Of a stretch of DNA of 64,000 bases, positions 16,497 to 26,446 are shown one piece after another. The stretch covers positions 182,163 through 246,162 of the forward strand of contig JAQWGN010000010.1 in assembly GCA_029238215.1 (NCBI GenBank), written 5' to 3'. Position 1 is the stretch's first letter. The number at the start of each line of letters is the position of its first letter. Source of the stretch: Flavobacteriaceae bacterium (GTDB lineage: Bacteria; Bacteroidota; Bacteroidia; Flavobacteriales; Flavobacteriaceae). A model generated the notes under the pieces. It was not told the origin of the DNA, did not search any database, and saw nothing but the letters and a program-made list of their open reading frames with translations. Made by a program: the position numbers and the translations under genes.

Positions 16497-18066
16497 GGTT
16501 TATGTTGATATCCGTCATCGCACGCATTTCCTCCAAGCTCATATCATCTTTGTATTGTTTCTGAAGCTCTTTTATTTTGTCCTTTAATGTTGCTGTAATA
16601 TTTTCATAGCCCGCAGCTCCATATAAGTTATTCATCTCATCTTTATCTGCTTCCAAGTTAAACAACTCCCATTCATCCATATCATAGTAGTAGTGTATTA
16701 GCTTGTATTTCCCTGTGCTAACGCCATAGTGAGGTTGCACTTTATGCCAAAATGGGTATTCGTAATAGTGGTAGTATACAGCATCTCTTCCCTTATAATT
16801 GTTTCCAATTAGTTGATTTTTGAAGCTTTCTCCCTGAATTTCCTTAGGAATTGGAGCGCCTGCCAAGTCCAATATGGTTGGAGCAAAATCAATATTTAAT
16901 AACAGCTCTTTGTTTTGACTTCCAGCTTTTATTTTTTTTGGATACTGAATAGCAAATGGCATTCGGAATGAAGGTTCATACATCCAACGCTTATCAAACC
17001 AGCCGTGTTCACCAAGATAAAAGCCTTGGTCAGAGGTGTAAATAACGACTGTATTCTCTTCTAGTCCATTTTCTTTTAAATAGTCTAGCAATTGTCCGAC
17101 TGCCTCATCGACGCCAGCGACACAACGTAAATAGTCTTTTATATAGCGTTGAAACTTCCAGTTTTTTAATGCAGCTCCTTGCAAACTATCATGGGGTGTC
17201 CAAAATTCTCCATTATTCCCAAGTCGTTGGTATGCTCCAAGTGCTCTTCCTTTTAACTTTTGTGGAGGTGGTACTTTTAAATCTTTCCGATTCATATGAT
17301 TCTCAATCTCCATCATATTTTTAGACGCTGCCAAACGGCCCGAATAATCGTCATTAAATGTTTTAGGCTGTGGAAAATCTTCCGTGTACAAAGAATCAAA
17401 CTTCGGGTTTGGTGTCCATGGCCGGTGGGGTGCCTTAAATTGATACATCAGCATAAAAGGTTTTGTTTTATCCCTTTTTGTTCCTATCCACTTTAAGGCA
17501 TCGTGTGCAACTTGCGCTGTTGAATGTCGTTCGGTTTCGACGATGGTATCCAATCCATTTTCAAGAAAAATGGTATCAAAATAGGTGCCTTGCCCACCGT
17601 GGTTTATCATAACCTTGGAATAGTCAAATCCCGTTGGTGCAGTACCTAAATGCCATTTTCCAATAACAGCTGTTTGGTAGCCGCTTTGTTGAAGCACTTT
17701 TGGGAAAGTTTGCTGACTGCTATCAAAATCTCCTCCTTTTTCATTTTTAAAGAAACCATTCACATGGCTGTATTTCCCTGTGAGTATTGCGGCTCTACTG
17801 GGTCCGCAGATACTATTGGTATTATAGGTGGCGTGCATCAACATTCCATTGTTGGCTATGCGGTCAATGTTTGGAGTAGGCGCTAGACTTGAAAGCCAAT
17901 CCTTATATGCGCTGACTGCACTGACGGCATGATCATCCGACATGATAAATATAATATTTGGTGGATTTTCTTGCTCTTTAATAATTTTGGACGTATTGAT
18001 TTTACACCCGATAAGTAGAACAATAAGTGCCAAAAAGCACGATATTTTTATTGTAGTTTTTTCCAT
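16471..18066 (-). CDS. S1-family sulfatase, lipoprotein
   Basis: A 531-residue sulfatase with a lipoprotein signal (LLIGC, Cys21), so likely anchored to a membrane facing the periplasm or surface. The formylglycine motif is C87-G-P-S-R91 (CGPSRAAILTGKYSHVNG). Metal-binding residues are in IIFIMSDDHA and YTSDQGFYLGEHGWFDKRW. The C-terminal ~80 residues carry the usual small sulfatase subdomain (WELFNLEADKDEMNNLY). The motif context resembles the S1_11 group (tentative). It overlaps the next sulfatase gene upstream by 19 bp and the esterase gene downstream by 26 bp. Confidence 0.94.
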   Translation of the reverse strand: MEKTTIKISCFLALIVLLIGCKINTSKIIKEQENPPNIIFIMSDDHAVSAVSAYKDWLSSLAPTPNIDRIANNGMLMHATYNTNSICGPSRAAILTGKYSHVNGFFKNEKGGDFDSSQQTFPKVLQQSGYQTAVIGKWHLGTAPTGFDYSKVMINHGGQGTYFDTIFLENGLDTIVETERHSTAQVAHDALKWIGTKRDKTKPFMLMYQFKAPHRPWTPNPKFDSLYTEDFPQPKTFNDDYSGRLAASKNMMEIENHMNRKDLKVPPPQKLKGRALGAYQRLGNNGEFWTPHDSLQGAALKNWKFQRYIKDYLRCVAGVDEAVGQLLDYLKENGLEENTVVIYTSDQGFYLGEHGWFDKRWMYEPSFRMPFAIQYPKKIKAGSQNKELLLNIDFAPTILDLAGAPIPKEIQGESFKNQLIGNNYKGRDAVYYHYYEYPFWHKVQPHYGVSTGKYKLIHYYYDMDEWELFNLEADKDEMNNLYGAAGYENITATLKDKIKELQKQYKDDMSLEEMRAMTDININRVYSERNN

Positions 18067-19442
18067 TGTGCGTTGATATTATTACTAAGGCTATCCATTA
18101 GTTTTTCATAGCCGACATTTTTTGAAAGGTTTTCCATTTCAAGGGGATCTGTTCTATGATCATAAAGCATTCTACCTAATACTGTTCCCTCTTTTTTATA
18201 CTTCCATTCTGAATAAAAATACGTATCTGATAAGTAGGTATCTCCATGGATATATCTTGAATAAGCCGTTTTTTTGGTGATTTTAGATGGGTTTTTAAGA
18301 TTTTCCACTAAGGATATCCCGTCAAGTTTATACGGTTCCTCAATATCAATTAAGTCAATAAGTGTTGGGTATAAATCAACAAGCTCAGCAAATGAATTGC
18401 TTTGTGCAGGCGCTGTGGTTCCTGGCGCTCGAATAAGTAAGGGTACTTGTAGTTCCATTTCAAATAAGCTGTGCTTTGACCACCGGTTGTGTTCAGACAA
18501 GCTAAAGCCATGATCGCTAGTAAGCACTACAATGGTATCATCACGCATTCCTAATTCATCAAGTGTTTCCAATACACGTCCAATTTGTGCATCTACATAA
18601 CTCACACAGGCATAGTAGGCATGAATCAATGTCTTGGCTAGCTCTTCTTCCACATCTTCTCCAACGTTTACATCTTTGTATGCAACCATTTCATACCAAT
18701 TCTGTGCTCTTTTGGGAGCTGTTTTTGGAAAGTCTTTATTTACAGGTAATTTGATATCCTCCCTTTTATAATACTCCCAGTATTTTTTTGGAGCGTTAAA
18801 GGGTAAATGTGGTTTTACAAACCCAGCAAACAATAAAAATGGTTCTCCTGATTTCTTAAACTTTTTAAGGTCTTCAATTGTTTTATTCGCAATTTGACCA
18901 TCAAAATAGGCATCGTCCGGAACGTCTGCATTTTCGAAGGCTGGCACTTCCTTTTTATTGGTTTCATTTTCTATATTTTCAGGGAGCTTGTAATTCCTCC
19001 ATGTCACTTCTAGTGGTGGATCCCATACCTCAGACCAAGAATTTTCCATGTCTTCAGAAAAGTGAGAGACTTTTCCGTTGCTTATGGTTGTATAGCCGTT
19101 GTTTTTAAGTAATCCAGAAAGCGTTATGGCTTCTGGCATATCCTCATCAATACGTGTATAATAATGCTTAAATCTATTTGGTGTTGGACGGATACCTGTA
19201 AGCATACTGCTTCGAGAAGCACCACAAACAGGGACATTACAAAAGGCCCTATTGAATTGAACAGAAGAAGCTGCAAGTTTATCTAAATTTGGCGCCTTTA
19301 TATGTTTTTTCCCATAGGAGGGAAGCTCTGGTCGTAAATCATCAACAATAATAAATAGAATGTTTTTAGGTGCTTCTGTTTGGGCGTAGGTAGACAGCCC
19401 TAAGAATAGCGCAAAGCTGTAAATAATGTGTTTAGTACTCAT
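18048..19442 (-). CDS. S1-family sulfatase, iduronate-2-sulfatase-like
   Basis: A 464-residue exported sulfatase with a signal peptide ending near residue 20 (STYAQ). The modification motif is C73-G-A-S-R77, the C-x-A-x-R variant. IDS-like features are ILFIIVDDLRPELPSYG, KPHLPFNAPKKYWEYY and VVLTSDHGFSLSEHNRWSKHS. The group (resembling S1_7) includes enzymes that remove 2-O or 3-O sulfates from sugar residues. Its start overlaps the GH3 stop by 11 bp, consistent with a tightly packed operon. Confidence 0.94.
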   Translation of the reverse strand: MSTKHIIYSFALFLGLSTYAQTEAPKNILFIIVDDLRPELPSYGKKHIKAPNLDKLAASSVQFNRAFCNVPVCGASRSSMLTGIRPTPNRFKHYYTRIDEDMPEAITLSGLLKNNGYTTISNGKVSHFSEDMENSWSEVWDPPLEVTWRNYKLPENIENETNKKEVPAFENADVPDDAYFDGQIANKTIEDLKKFKKSGEPFLLFAGFVKPHLPFNAPKKYWEYYKREDIKLPVNKDFPKTAPKRAQNWYEMVAYKDVNVGEDVEEELAKTLIHAYYACVSYVDAQIGRVLETLDELGMRDDTIVVLTSDHGFSLSEHNRWSKHSLFEMELQVPLLIRAPGTTAPAQSNSFAELVDLYPTLIDLIDIEEPYKLDGISLVENLKNPSKITKKTAYSRYIHGDTYLSDTYFYSEWKYKKEGTVLGRMLYDHRTDPLEMENLSKNVGYEKLMDSLSNNINAQWKKLQ

Positions 19443-21762
19443 CGTGATATATGTGTTGTGTTAAACGTACATTTGTTTCTTTTAAATGTTTCTTATTTGA
19501 TGAATTTCCTATTAGAATCGTAAAATCACCTTCTTCAGAGACGTATTTCATTTCTTTATCATAAAACGCAAAAGCTTTGTTATCAAGCTCAAATATTAAT
19601 GTCTTTTTCCCAGATGGTTCTAACGTAACCCTTTGGTATCCTTTTAGCTCTAGAACAGGTCGCGTTACACTCGAAAAGTTATCTCGAATGTAGAGTTGAA
19701 CAACTTCAGTTCCTTTTCTATTTCCTGCATTTTCAACTTCCACATTAATTAAAAGTTTACCACTGCCATCCCAGTTTTTTTCGGATGCTAGGGGCTTGCC
19801 AATTTCAAACGTGGTATAACTAAGCCCATAGCCAAAAGGGTACAAGGGTGAAATTTTTTCAAAAGCATATTTATGAAAATATTGAGATGGTTTATGGTTG
19901 TATACCATTTGAAGTTGTCCCACACTTCGCGGAACGGTAAGTGGTAGTTTTCCACTTGGATTAATTTCCCCAAAAAGAATTTCGGCCAAGGCTTGTCCAC
20001 CCATTGCACCAGGCTCCCATGTTTCAATTATACCTTTTAAGTTTTTTTCAAGCCAAGGCTCAGCAATTGGCCTTCCATTAACTAAAACTAGAATAACAGG
20101 AGTTCCCGTTTGATGAATCGCTTGAACAAGTTCCAATTGGCGCCCAGGTAATTGCAGGTCTGCACGGGCCATATTTTCTCCTGCAGTTTTTTGTGACCAT
20201 TTATAGCGCAGTGAGTTTTCTCCTACGACTACTACAGCATAATCGGCTGTTTTTGCCTGCTTGGCAGCTTCTGCGATTGCTTGTTTTTTTATGTTGCGTA
20301 AGTTTTGACCTGAATCAAAATAGCTAACTTCATATCCATGTGTTGGAGCCAAAGCTTGAATTCCCTCCAAAATAGTAATGTAATTATCCTCAGGTTGCTG
20401 GAAATGCCAATCCCCGAGTATGGTTGCATTGTTGGCATTTGGTCCTGTCACAAATATTTTTTTGTTGGAATCTTCAAGAGGCAAAAAGCCATTGGTGTTT
20501 TTTAATAGTGTTATCGATTCTCGAGCAGACTTAAGGGCTGTTTCTTTGTGTTTTTTAGTAAAAACGAGTTCATTTATTTTGCTAAGATCAACATACCTGT
20601 TTTCAAAAAGGCCCAGTTTAAATTTTGTATTCAGTATTTTTTCTGCAGCCATGTTAACACGCTCCATACTAATTTTTCCTTCTTTTACTAAAGCCACGAC
20701 TTCTTCCAAAAAATGTGGACCATGCATATGCATATCCATCCCAGCGTCAACCGATAAATACGTGGCTTCCTTGAAATTTTCAGCTACTCGATGAAGTTTT
20801 TCAATACGTTCAATGTCCATCCAGTCACTTACATAGAACCCGTCAAATCCCCATTTGTTACGAAGTAGATCTGTCATAAGTCCTTTATGCATATGACATG
20901 GTATTCCATTGAGTTCGTTATGCGCAGCCATTATTGAATAAACACCAGCGTCAATAGCTTTCTTGTAAGGCGGTAAATGAATTTCTTGTAGGGTTCGCTC
21001 AGAAACATCCATGGGAGACGCATTTAGACCATTTATAGGTTCTCCTCCAGCAATCATGTGCTTTGCACAAGCAATCACTTTATTGAGTCCTGTAAAATCT
21101 CCTTGCTGAAAGCCGTTAATCATAGCCACACCCATTTCACCAACTAAAAAAGGATCTTCTCCAAAGGTTTCCCCGACACGTCCCCAACGCGGATCACGCA
21201 TTACATCTATATTTGGTGTAAAGGCCCAATGTGATCCTGTTGCACGCATTTCGACAGCCGTTTCTTTTGCAATGTCATAGGCAATTTCATTGTTGAATGT
21301 TGCAGCCATATTGATTGGAGTAGGGTAGACAGTAGCTCCTGAGACCAATGCATTACCATGTATGGCATCAATTCCAATTAATAATGGAATCTTTAGACGC
21401 GATTGTTCTGTAAGCGATTGAAGGTAGTTGCTTTCTTCAGCAGTTACTACATGTAAAAAGGAACCTATTTCTCCATCAATCACCATTTGAGCGACTTCGC
21501 TACTGTGTAGATTTTCATAAAATCCTAACGCATCATTTCCAAGCAACTCTTCTGGGCTTAATGATTTTTCAGCTGCTTTCATATGCTCAAGCCCTACGTA
21601 TTGACACATTTGCGCTACCTTATCCTCCAATGTCATTCGGTCCATTAAATCTGACAGACGGTCTTCCACATTAGCTTCTGCGTTTAAGTATGTCGGTAGT
21701 GCCTTTTTATTTTGAGCACTAAGACTCAAGGATATAAGAATATAGAAAAGGATTCTATTCAT
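19432..21762 (-). CDS. Glycoside hydrolase family 3 beta-glycosidase (probable beta-xylosidase)
   Basis: A 776-residue exported enzyme with a short signal peptide (~1-16). It has the normal GH3 three-domain layout: the (beta/alpha)8 barrel (~30-380), the alpha/beta sandwich (~400-620; PGRQLELVQAIHQTG ... GEINPSGKLPLTVPRS), and the C-terminal fibronectin-III-like domain (~670-750). The catalytic nucleophile is D313 in GFYVSDWMDIE. The substrate-binding KHMIAGGEPINGLN segment (KH motif) is present. The family covers beta-glucosidases and beta-xylosidases; the xylanase context favours trimming of xylo-oligosaccharides. Only 1 nt separates it from the sulfatase-GH10 gene. Confidence 0.94.
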   Translation of the reverse strand: MNRILFYILISLSLSAQNKKALPTYLNAEANVEDRLSDLMDRMTLEDKVAQMCQYVGLEHMKAAEKSLSPEELLGNDALGFYENLHSSEVAQMVIDGEIGSFLHVVTAEESNYLQSLTEQSRLKIPLLIGIDAIHGNALVSGATVYPTPINMAATFNNEIAYDIAKETAVEMRATGSHWAFTPNIDVMRDPRWGRVGETFGEDPFLVGEMGVAMINGFQQGDFTGLNKVIACAKHMIAGGEPINGLNASPMDVSERTLQEIHLPPYKKAIDAGVYSIMAAHNELNGIPCHMHKGLMTDLLRNKWGFDGFYVSDWMDIERIEKLHRVAENFKEATYLSVDAGMDMHMHGPHFLEEVVALVKEGKISMERVNMAAEKILNTKFKLGLFENRYVDLSKINELVFTKKHKETALKSARESITLLKNTNGFLPLEDSNKKIFVTGPNANNATILGDWHFQQPEDNYITILEGIQALAPTHGYEVSYFDSGQNLRNIKKQAIAEAAKQAKTADYAVVVVGENSLRYKWSQKTAGENMARADLQLPGRQLELVQAIHQTGTPVILVLVNGRPIAEPWLEKNLKGIIETWEPGAMGGQALAEILFGEINPSGKLPLTVPRSVGQLQMVYNHKPSQYFHKYAFEKISPLYPFGYGLSYTTFEIGKPLASEKNWDGSGKLLINVEVENAGNRKGTEVVQLYIRDNFSSVTRPVLELKGYQRVTLEPSGKKTLIFELDNKAFAFYDKEMKYVSEEGDFTILIGNSSNKKHLKETNVRLTQHIYHDEY

Positions 21763-21763
21763 T

Positions 21764-24367
21764 TTATTTTAGTTTTAATTGACTATTAGGGTTTGATATT
21801 ACATTTCTTAATGAATAATAAGCCGGTTTGGGTTGTAGCTGGTCATCATAAATAAATCGATGTTTATCATGGTGTTTTCCCGCTTTTCCATCAGACATCC
21901 CCCAGGTGTTATAAGTCACTACCCCTTGGTTTCTTTTTGAGAGCAAAACGTTTAAAATATTAGCATAAGCATTTGCTTGTTCATTTAGTGACTTTTCAGA
22001 TTTCACAGAATCCCAAATTTTATAATCAATTTCTGTGACGTGGAAGTCCAAGCCATTGTTGTGTGCCCAATCAATAAGCTTAGAGAAATAGTCAAGTTTT
22101 TGTTTGTCTAATGCCAAGGGTTGATCGCTGCGAAGGTGTGCTTGCCACCCCAAACCATCTATGCGTAAGCCCTTAGATTTTAGGTATAAAATAGTTTCTT
22201 TTACGCGCTCCCACATTTTAGGCTCCATACCCCCATGTTGATTAAAAACAAGACTAATATTGGGGGCATTTTTATTTGCTATTTCAAAGGCTTTAGTAAT
22301 GTATAGGGGTACATCATTTTCATCCCTGCCAATTTGTTCCCATGGGTTTTCCCATAAGTTTACACCTGGTTTTTCTTCAAACCATTCACCGTCTGGAGTT
22401 ATGGTCTCATTAACAACATCCATCCATTTTACGGAAGACTCTTCATTTATTTTCTTGCATAATGCCGTAAAAAATTCAACCATGTTTTTTTCAAGCTCTT
22501 TTGGGGTACGCATGTCGTTTTTTGCCCAATGGGATGCTTGTGGACTTACTGGCCCGTGGATTCGCATGGTTATGTTGTTTTTATCGGCAAAATCAAGGTA
22601 GTCATCGATTTGTTTCCAGTCCCATACACCCGGTTTTGGGTGAATTCGCGCTTGTTTCGCACAATTCTCTGGAGTAGAATATGAGAATTCTTGTAAAAAA
22701 AGATCGGACACCGCAGTATTTAGTTGGTTGTGGTTTAGCGTTGCTCCAACATATACTTTTTCTGTGTCGTATGCTTTTGCAACCAAGTCCTTAATACCTT
22801 CTTCATCTGTGTTGTTGGAAGCTGATATTGTCGGATTTAAGAATGCCAAGGCAGCATTCTTTAAGTTGGTGTAAATATTAGCATAACCATTTAATCCAAT
22901 ATGATTTTTTGTTTCTAATGGATCTTTTACGTAATCGAATAATTCTTCTTGAAGGATATCGTCAGCACTAATTTTTTGACCAATCTTATCTTTATTTATC
23001 CAAAGCGTATAACGGTAATTAGCTGTCCTAAAACTATACCCCATAGTTTTATTCCTTGGGTATTGGCTAACAGCAAAATTCTTAAGTTTTTGATTTTTCC
23101 CGTTCATTAGGTTGGCCATTGAAACTCCATCTAGTTCTTTCGATTCTGGTAAACTAGCCATTTCATTTAGGGTAGGAAAAACATCTACAAATTCAGTAGG
23201 CGATATGATTTTTTGAGCCACTTTATACTTTGGATTATAAATGATTAGGGGCGAGCGTGTAGCTTGCTCAAAATTCGAATGTTTGTTCCAAAGGCGGTGA
23301 TCTCCAAAATGGTACCCATGATCTCCCCAAATTACAATTATCGTATTTTCCATAAGTCCTTTTTGACGGAGCTTATTTAATATTTTGCCTATTTGAAAGT
23401 CAATAAAGGTGACACACGCATAATATCCATGAATCAAGTCACGCTCAAAAGCATCATCTAGGTTGATTTGTTTGTTTTGATCCATTACATACTCCCTGCC
23501 AGGCTCAGCATACGAACGTAGTTCTCCTGAACTGTGATACGCTAAACTTCCAACACCCTGTGCTCGTTCACGAAATGCTTCAAGAGGAATTTTGTTTTTA
23601 TCGTATAAATCAAAATACTTTTTTGGCGCTGAAAAGGGGAGGTGCGGTCTTTTAAATCCAATGGCTAAAAAGAAAGGTTTATTTTGATCATTGCTCAAAT
23701 TTTCAATCATTTTAATCGATTCTTGAGCGATGGCACCATCTACATATGCTTCGTCAGGAGCATTGCTGTTAGAAACTGGTGGTTTATACCTTCCATTAAA
23801 AAACTTGGCCATATTTCCATTGCGATTCAGATTATTTTCCTGAATCTTAGTTTCAATGTTATCTTTTATCGTTTGATTTTGATAGTATCCTAGTTTTGGA
23901 TGACCATATTCCTTGGGATATGCTATTTTGTGTGCTCGCACAAAAGGGATGCTCCAAGAAACCTCATCGGATTTTTTATCTACTCCCCGAGGATCAAATA
24001 TTTTTCCAATTCCTGCTGTGATGTAGCCTTGTTCCTTAAAATACTGCGGAATTGTCAAGATATTTGGACGTATGTCACGCATTTTAGTTTTCAAATCATA
24101 CACCTGTGTATAATCAGGTCTCTTTCCTGTAAGCAAACTAATTCTGGAAGGACTACATATTGCTTGTTGCGTATGGTTGTTTAGAAATATCGTTGCATTT
24201 CTAGAAAGATAATCCATGTTTGGTGTTATGGCAACCTCGTCTCCAAAACTTTTAATAGTTGGCTTTAAATCATCAACTGCAATAAAAATTACATTGAGTT
24301 GCTTTTCTTGTTGTGAATAGCACAAACTAAGTTGGAATAGCAAGAAATAAAGTATTGTTTTTTTCAT
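21764..24367 (-). CDS. Fusion enzyme: S1 sulfatase plus GH10 endo-xylanase
   Basis: An 867-residue exported two-domain enzyme. Residues 1-~19 are a signal peptide. Residues ~24-500 are an iduronate-2-sulfatase-like S1 domain: VIFIAVDDLKPTIKSFG, formylglycine motif C71-S-P-S-R75, KRPHLPFSAPKKYFDLY, and IVIWGDHGYHFGDHRLWNKHS. After a short linker, residues ~525-860 are a GH10 domain: acid/base E654 in WMDVVNETI and nucleophile E779 in FHVTEIDYK, with DGLGWQAHLR between them. Both catalytic sets look intact. The frame is open seven codons further (24388), but the ATG at 24367 begins directly with MKKTILYF and is chosen. The architecture predicts desulfation and backbone cleavage of a sulfated xylan by one polypeptide. 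Confidence 0.93.
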   Translation of the reverse strand: MKKTILYFLLFQLSLCYSQQEKQLNVIFIAVDDLKPTIKSFGDEVAITPNMDYLSRNATIFLNNHTQQAICSPSRISLLTGKRPDYTQVYDLKTKMRDIRPNILTIPQYFKEQGYITAGIGKIFDPRGVDKKSDEVSWSIPFVRAHKIAYPKEYGHPKLGYYQNQTIKDNIETKIQENNLNRNGNMAKFFNGRYKPPVSNSNAPDEAYVDGAIAQESIKMIENLSNDQNKPFFLAIGFKRPHLPFSAPKKYFDLYDKNKIPLEAFRERAQGVGSLAYHSSGELRSYAEPGREYVMDQNKQINLDDAFERDLIHGYYACVTFIDFQIGKILNKLRQKGLMENTIIVIWGDHGYHFGDHRLWNKHSNFEQATRSPLIIYNPKYKVAQKIISPTEFVDVFPTLNEMASLPESKELDGVSMANLMNGKNQKLKNFAVSQYPRNKTMGYSFRTANYRYTLWINKDKIGQKISADDILQEELFDYVKDPLETKNHIGLNGYANIYTNLKNAALAFLNPTISASNNTDEEGIKDLVAKAYDTEKVYVGATLNHNQLNTAVSDLFLQEFSYSTPENCAKQARIHPKPGVWDWKQIDDYLDFADKNNITMRIHGPVSPQASHWAKNDMRTPKELEKNMVEFFTALCKKINEESSVKWMDVVNETITPDGEWFEEKPGVNLWENPWEQIGRDENDVPLYITKAFEIANKNAPNISLVFNQHGGMEPKMWERVKETILYLKSKGLRIDGLGWQAHLRSDQPLALDKQKLDYFSKLIDWAHNNGLDFHVTEIDYKIWDSVKSEKSLNEQANAYANILNVLLSKRNQGVVTYNTWGMSDGKAGKHHDKHRFIYDDQLQPKPAYYSLRNVISNPNSQLKLK

Positions 24368-24391
24368 GTGATTAAGAGGGCTATGCATCTG

Positions 24392-26434
24392 TTATTTCTT
24401 GATAAATTTTATGGTGTAAATTTTGTCATTTGTGCAAAGGATTTTCATAAAATATAGACCATTTTTTAACATGGATACATCAATTTCGTTTGAGTTTATA
24501 TGTTTTGGATTGATTAACTGTCCCTGCAGATTAAACAAGCTTATTCTATTAATGTCTTCTATGTTCTTAATAAATAATCTGTCTGTTGTTGGGTTTGGAT
24601 AAATTTGAGGCTTTGAGACAGAAACAGTAGCTGTATTTAACACATTAATATCGGCTGAAAAATCATCATAATAGTAATCTCCTGATTCATTACCACAAAG
24701 GATTTGAAATTTTATGGATTGAGTATTCTCAGGAATCGTAAATGGAAATGAATGTGGAGTTTGTGGATAATCAAGTCCGAGTATTAGGGGAGAAGATGCG
24801 GTGTAATTTACAGAGCCATTAGTTGTGTGTTTCACACGCATTTTAAACGCTTGATTTTCTGTAGATGCTCGGGCATACCCTTTAAAAACAATGGTTTTCC
24901 CTATCATATTTTGGTCAACTGTTATCGTTTCGTTTTGAAGTATTACATTGTTGAAGTCTGCGCTTTGCGATACCGTAACTTTAGCAGCGTGTGATCCAGA
25001 TCGTGAGGCAAATAAGGCATCTTGATATATTGCCTGTGCGGTGCTTCCAATTACAGTTAGGGCCCAATGTGAGGTATGCCCACATTCAAAATCACTATTT
25101 TTTATAGCAGTATTATCTAAGCATGCAATCGGTGTATAGCCGTTAAGCAATACATTTTTTATGTCTTCAACCCAAATATTTTCTTCGATAACGGTACTTG
25201 ATGAGGTTAGTTTAGGTACAAAAGTTTGGATTTCAAAATGCGCAATATCATAGGTGACCAGTTGTGCATCTTTTCTCAAATGGATGGACTTATTTGATGA
25301 GCCTCCAGCATCCCATGCAGAAAACGCAAAGCCCCTGTTTATTGCTGCTTCGGCAATATAGCCGTGATAGGCACTACGTGAATTCGGATCTGGTCCTCCA
25401 TCAGCATAACCAGTTCCTTCTGGATAACTATCAGAAGCAGAATTTCCGTTTATTTGTCTCAAGTCACCTGTACTGTAAGCATATCCATATACATTATCTG
25501 CCCCAAACTCTCCCAAATAAACAGCCACAGGGGGGTCAAAACTAGCTGCCCAATTCGAAACTACCTCAAACTCTGTATCGATGTTATTAAGATCGTTTTC
25601 GCTCCCCCAAGAATTTGTATTGTAGCGGTAGTCGCTAGAATTTGTAAATGCAAACGGGCGGTAGTAATGGAAGGTCCCTATAAGATAATTATCGTTATTT
25701 AAAAGTGTACTGTCAATAGTTGTAATGGCTTCATAGCTAGATTTTGTACCGCCTGTTACTATGATTTTTCGTGTACTATTATTGCTTCCAGATAATCGTA
25801 TAATATTCACCACCTCGTCATTGATTTGGTTCATGTCCGTTTCTGAAAGATGGAAGTAGGGTTCGTTTATTATTTCAAAGATTAAGTCGTCGGAATGATT
25901 TTTAAAACGTTCCGATAGTTGCTCCCAAATCGCATAAAACTTTTCTTTGTCGGCCATGCGCTTAGCCGAAGTAGGGTGGGTATATTCAGTTTTTTGATCG
26001 TCAAAGGTGTAAATAAACTCTGATTTTAAGGTAGCTCCATGAAAATCTAAGATAATGACTAGTCCATGTGCCAGTCCCCAATCTACAACTTGTTCCACGC
26101 GGTTTAGATAGACGTTGTTAATTACATAATCGGATTTAGATCCTGTATACTGTTGTGATGTGTTCGCACTAGTTTCGAAAATTGCTGTATTCCCGGTAGT
26201 TCGTGATCCAAAAAAATCGATAGGTATACGAACGTTTGTAAAGCCAGCTTCTGCAACATCTATGAAATAAGTTTCGGTAGCTGCTCCAGACCAATTCCCT
26301 TCAACGGGGGCACTAAGCACGTTTCCTAAATTTATGCCACGTCCCATTTTTAAAACCATTTGGTTTGGACTGAGTTGAGCCGATAAAAAACCTGCTGTAC
26401 AAAGGCACAGCAGGTAAGAAAGATACTTCAACAT
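24392..26434 (-). CDS. Glycoside hydrolase family 5 with C-terminal carbohydrate-binding domain and T9SS sorting signal
   Basis: A 680-residue secreted enzyme. Signal peptide ~1-19. The GH5 barrel spans ~25-400: GRGINLGNVLSAP, the FTNVRIPIDF strand, acid/base E191 in IFEIINEPYFH, and nucleophile E309 in YLGEFGAD. Residues ~440-600 form a beta-sandwich resembling CBM4/9 modules (NSDFECGHTSHWAL ... YYYDDFSADI). Residues ~605-680 are a type A sorting domain (IYPNPTTDRLFI ... GLYFMKI). The GH5 family covers beta-glucanases, mannanases and xylanases; the subfamily was not resolved. In this locus it may cut a mixed or decorated xylan backbone. Confidence 0.9.
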   Translation of the reverse strand: MLKYLSYLLCLCTAGFLSAQLSPNQMVLKMGRGINLGNVLSAPVEGNWSGAATETYFIDVAEAGFTNVRIPIDFFGSRTTGNTAIFETSANTSQQYTGSKSDYVINNVYLNRVEQVVDWGLAHGLVIILDFHGATLKSEFIYTFDDQKTEYTHPTSAKRMADKEKFYAIWEQLSERFKNHSDDLIFEIINEPYFHLSETDMNQINDEVVNIIRLSGSNNSTRKIIVTGGTKSSYEAITTIDSTLLNNDNYLIGTFHYYRPFAFTNSSDYRYNTNSWGSENDLNNIDTEFEVVSNWAASFDPPVAVYLGEFGADNVYGYAYSTGDLRQINGNSASDSYPEGTGYADGGPDPNSRSAYHGYIAEAAINRGFAFSAWDAGGSSNKSIHLRKDAQLVTYDIAHFEIQTFVPKLTSSSTVIEENIWVEDIKNVLLNGYTPIACLDNTAIKNSDFECGHTSHWALTVIGSTAQAIYQDALFASRSGSHAAKVTVSQSADFNNVILQNETITVDQNMIGKTIVFKGYARASTENQAFKMRVKHTTNGSVNYTASSPLILGLDYPQTPHSFPFTIPENTQSIKFQILCGNESGDYYYDDFSADINVLNTATVSVSKPQIYPNPTTDRLFIKNIEDINRISLFNLQGQLINPKHINSNEIDVSMLKNGLYFMKILCTNDKIYTIKFIKK

Positions 26435-26446
26435 ATGTTGAGTTAT

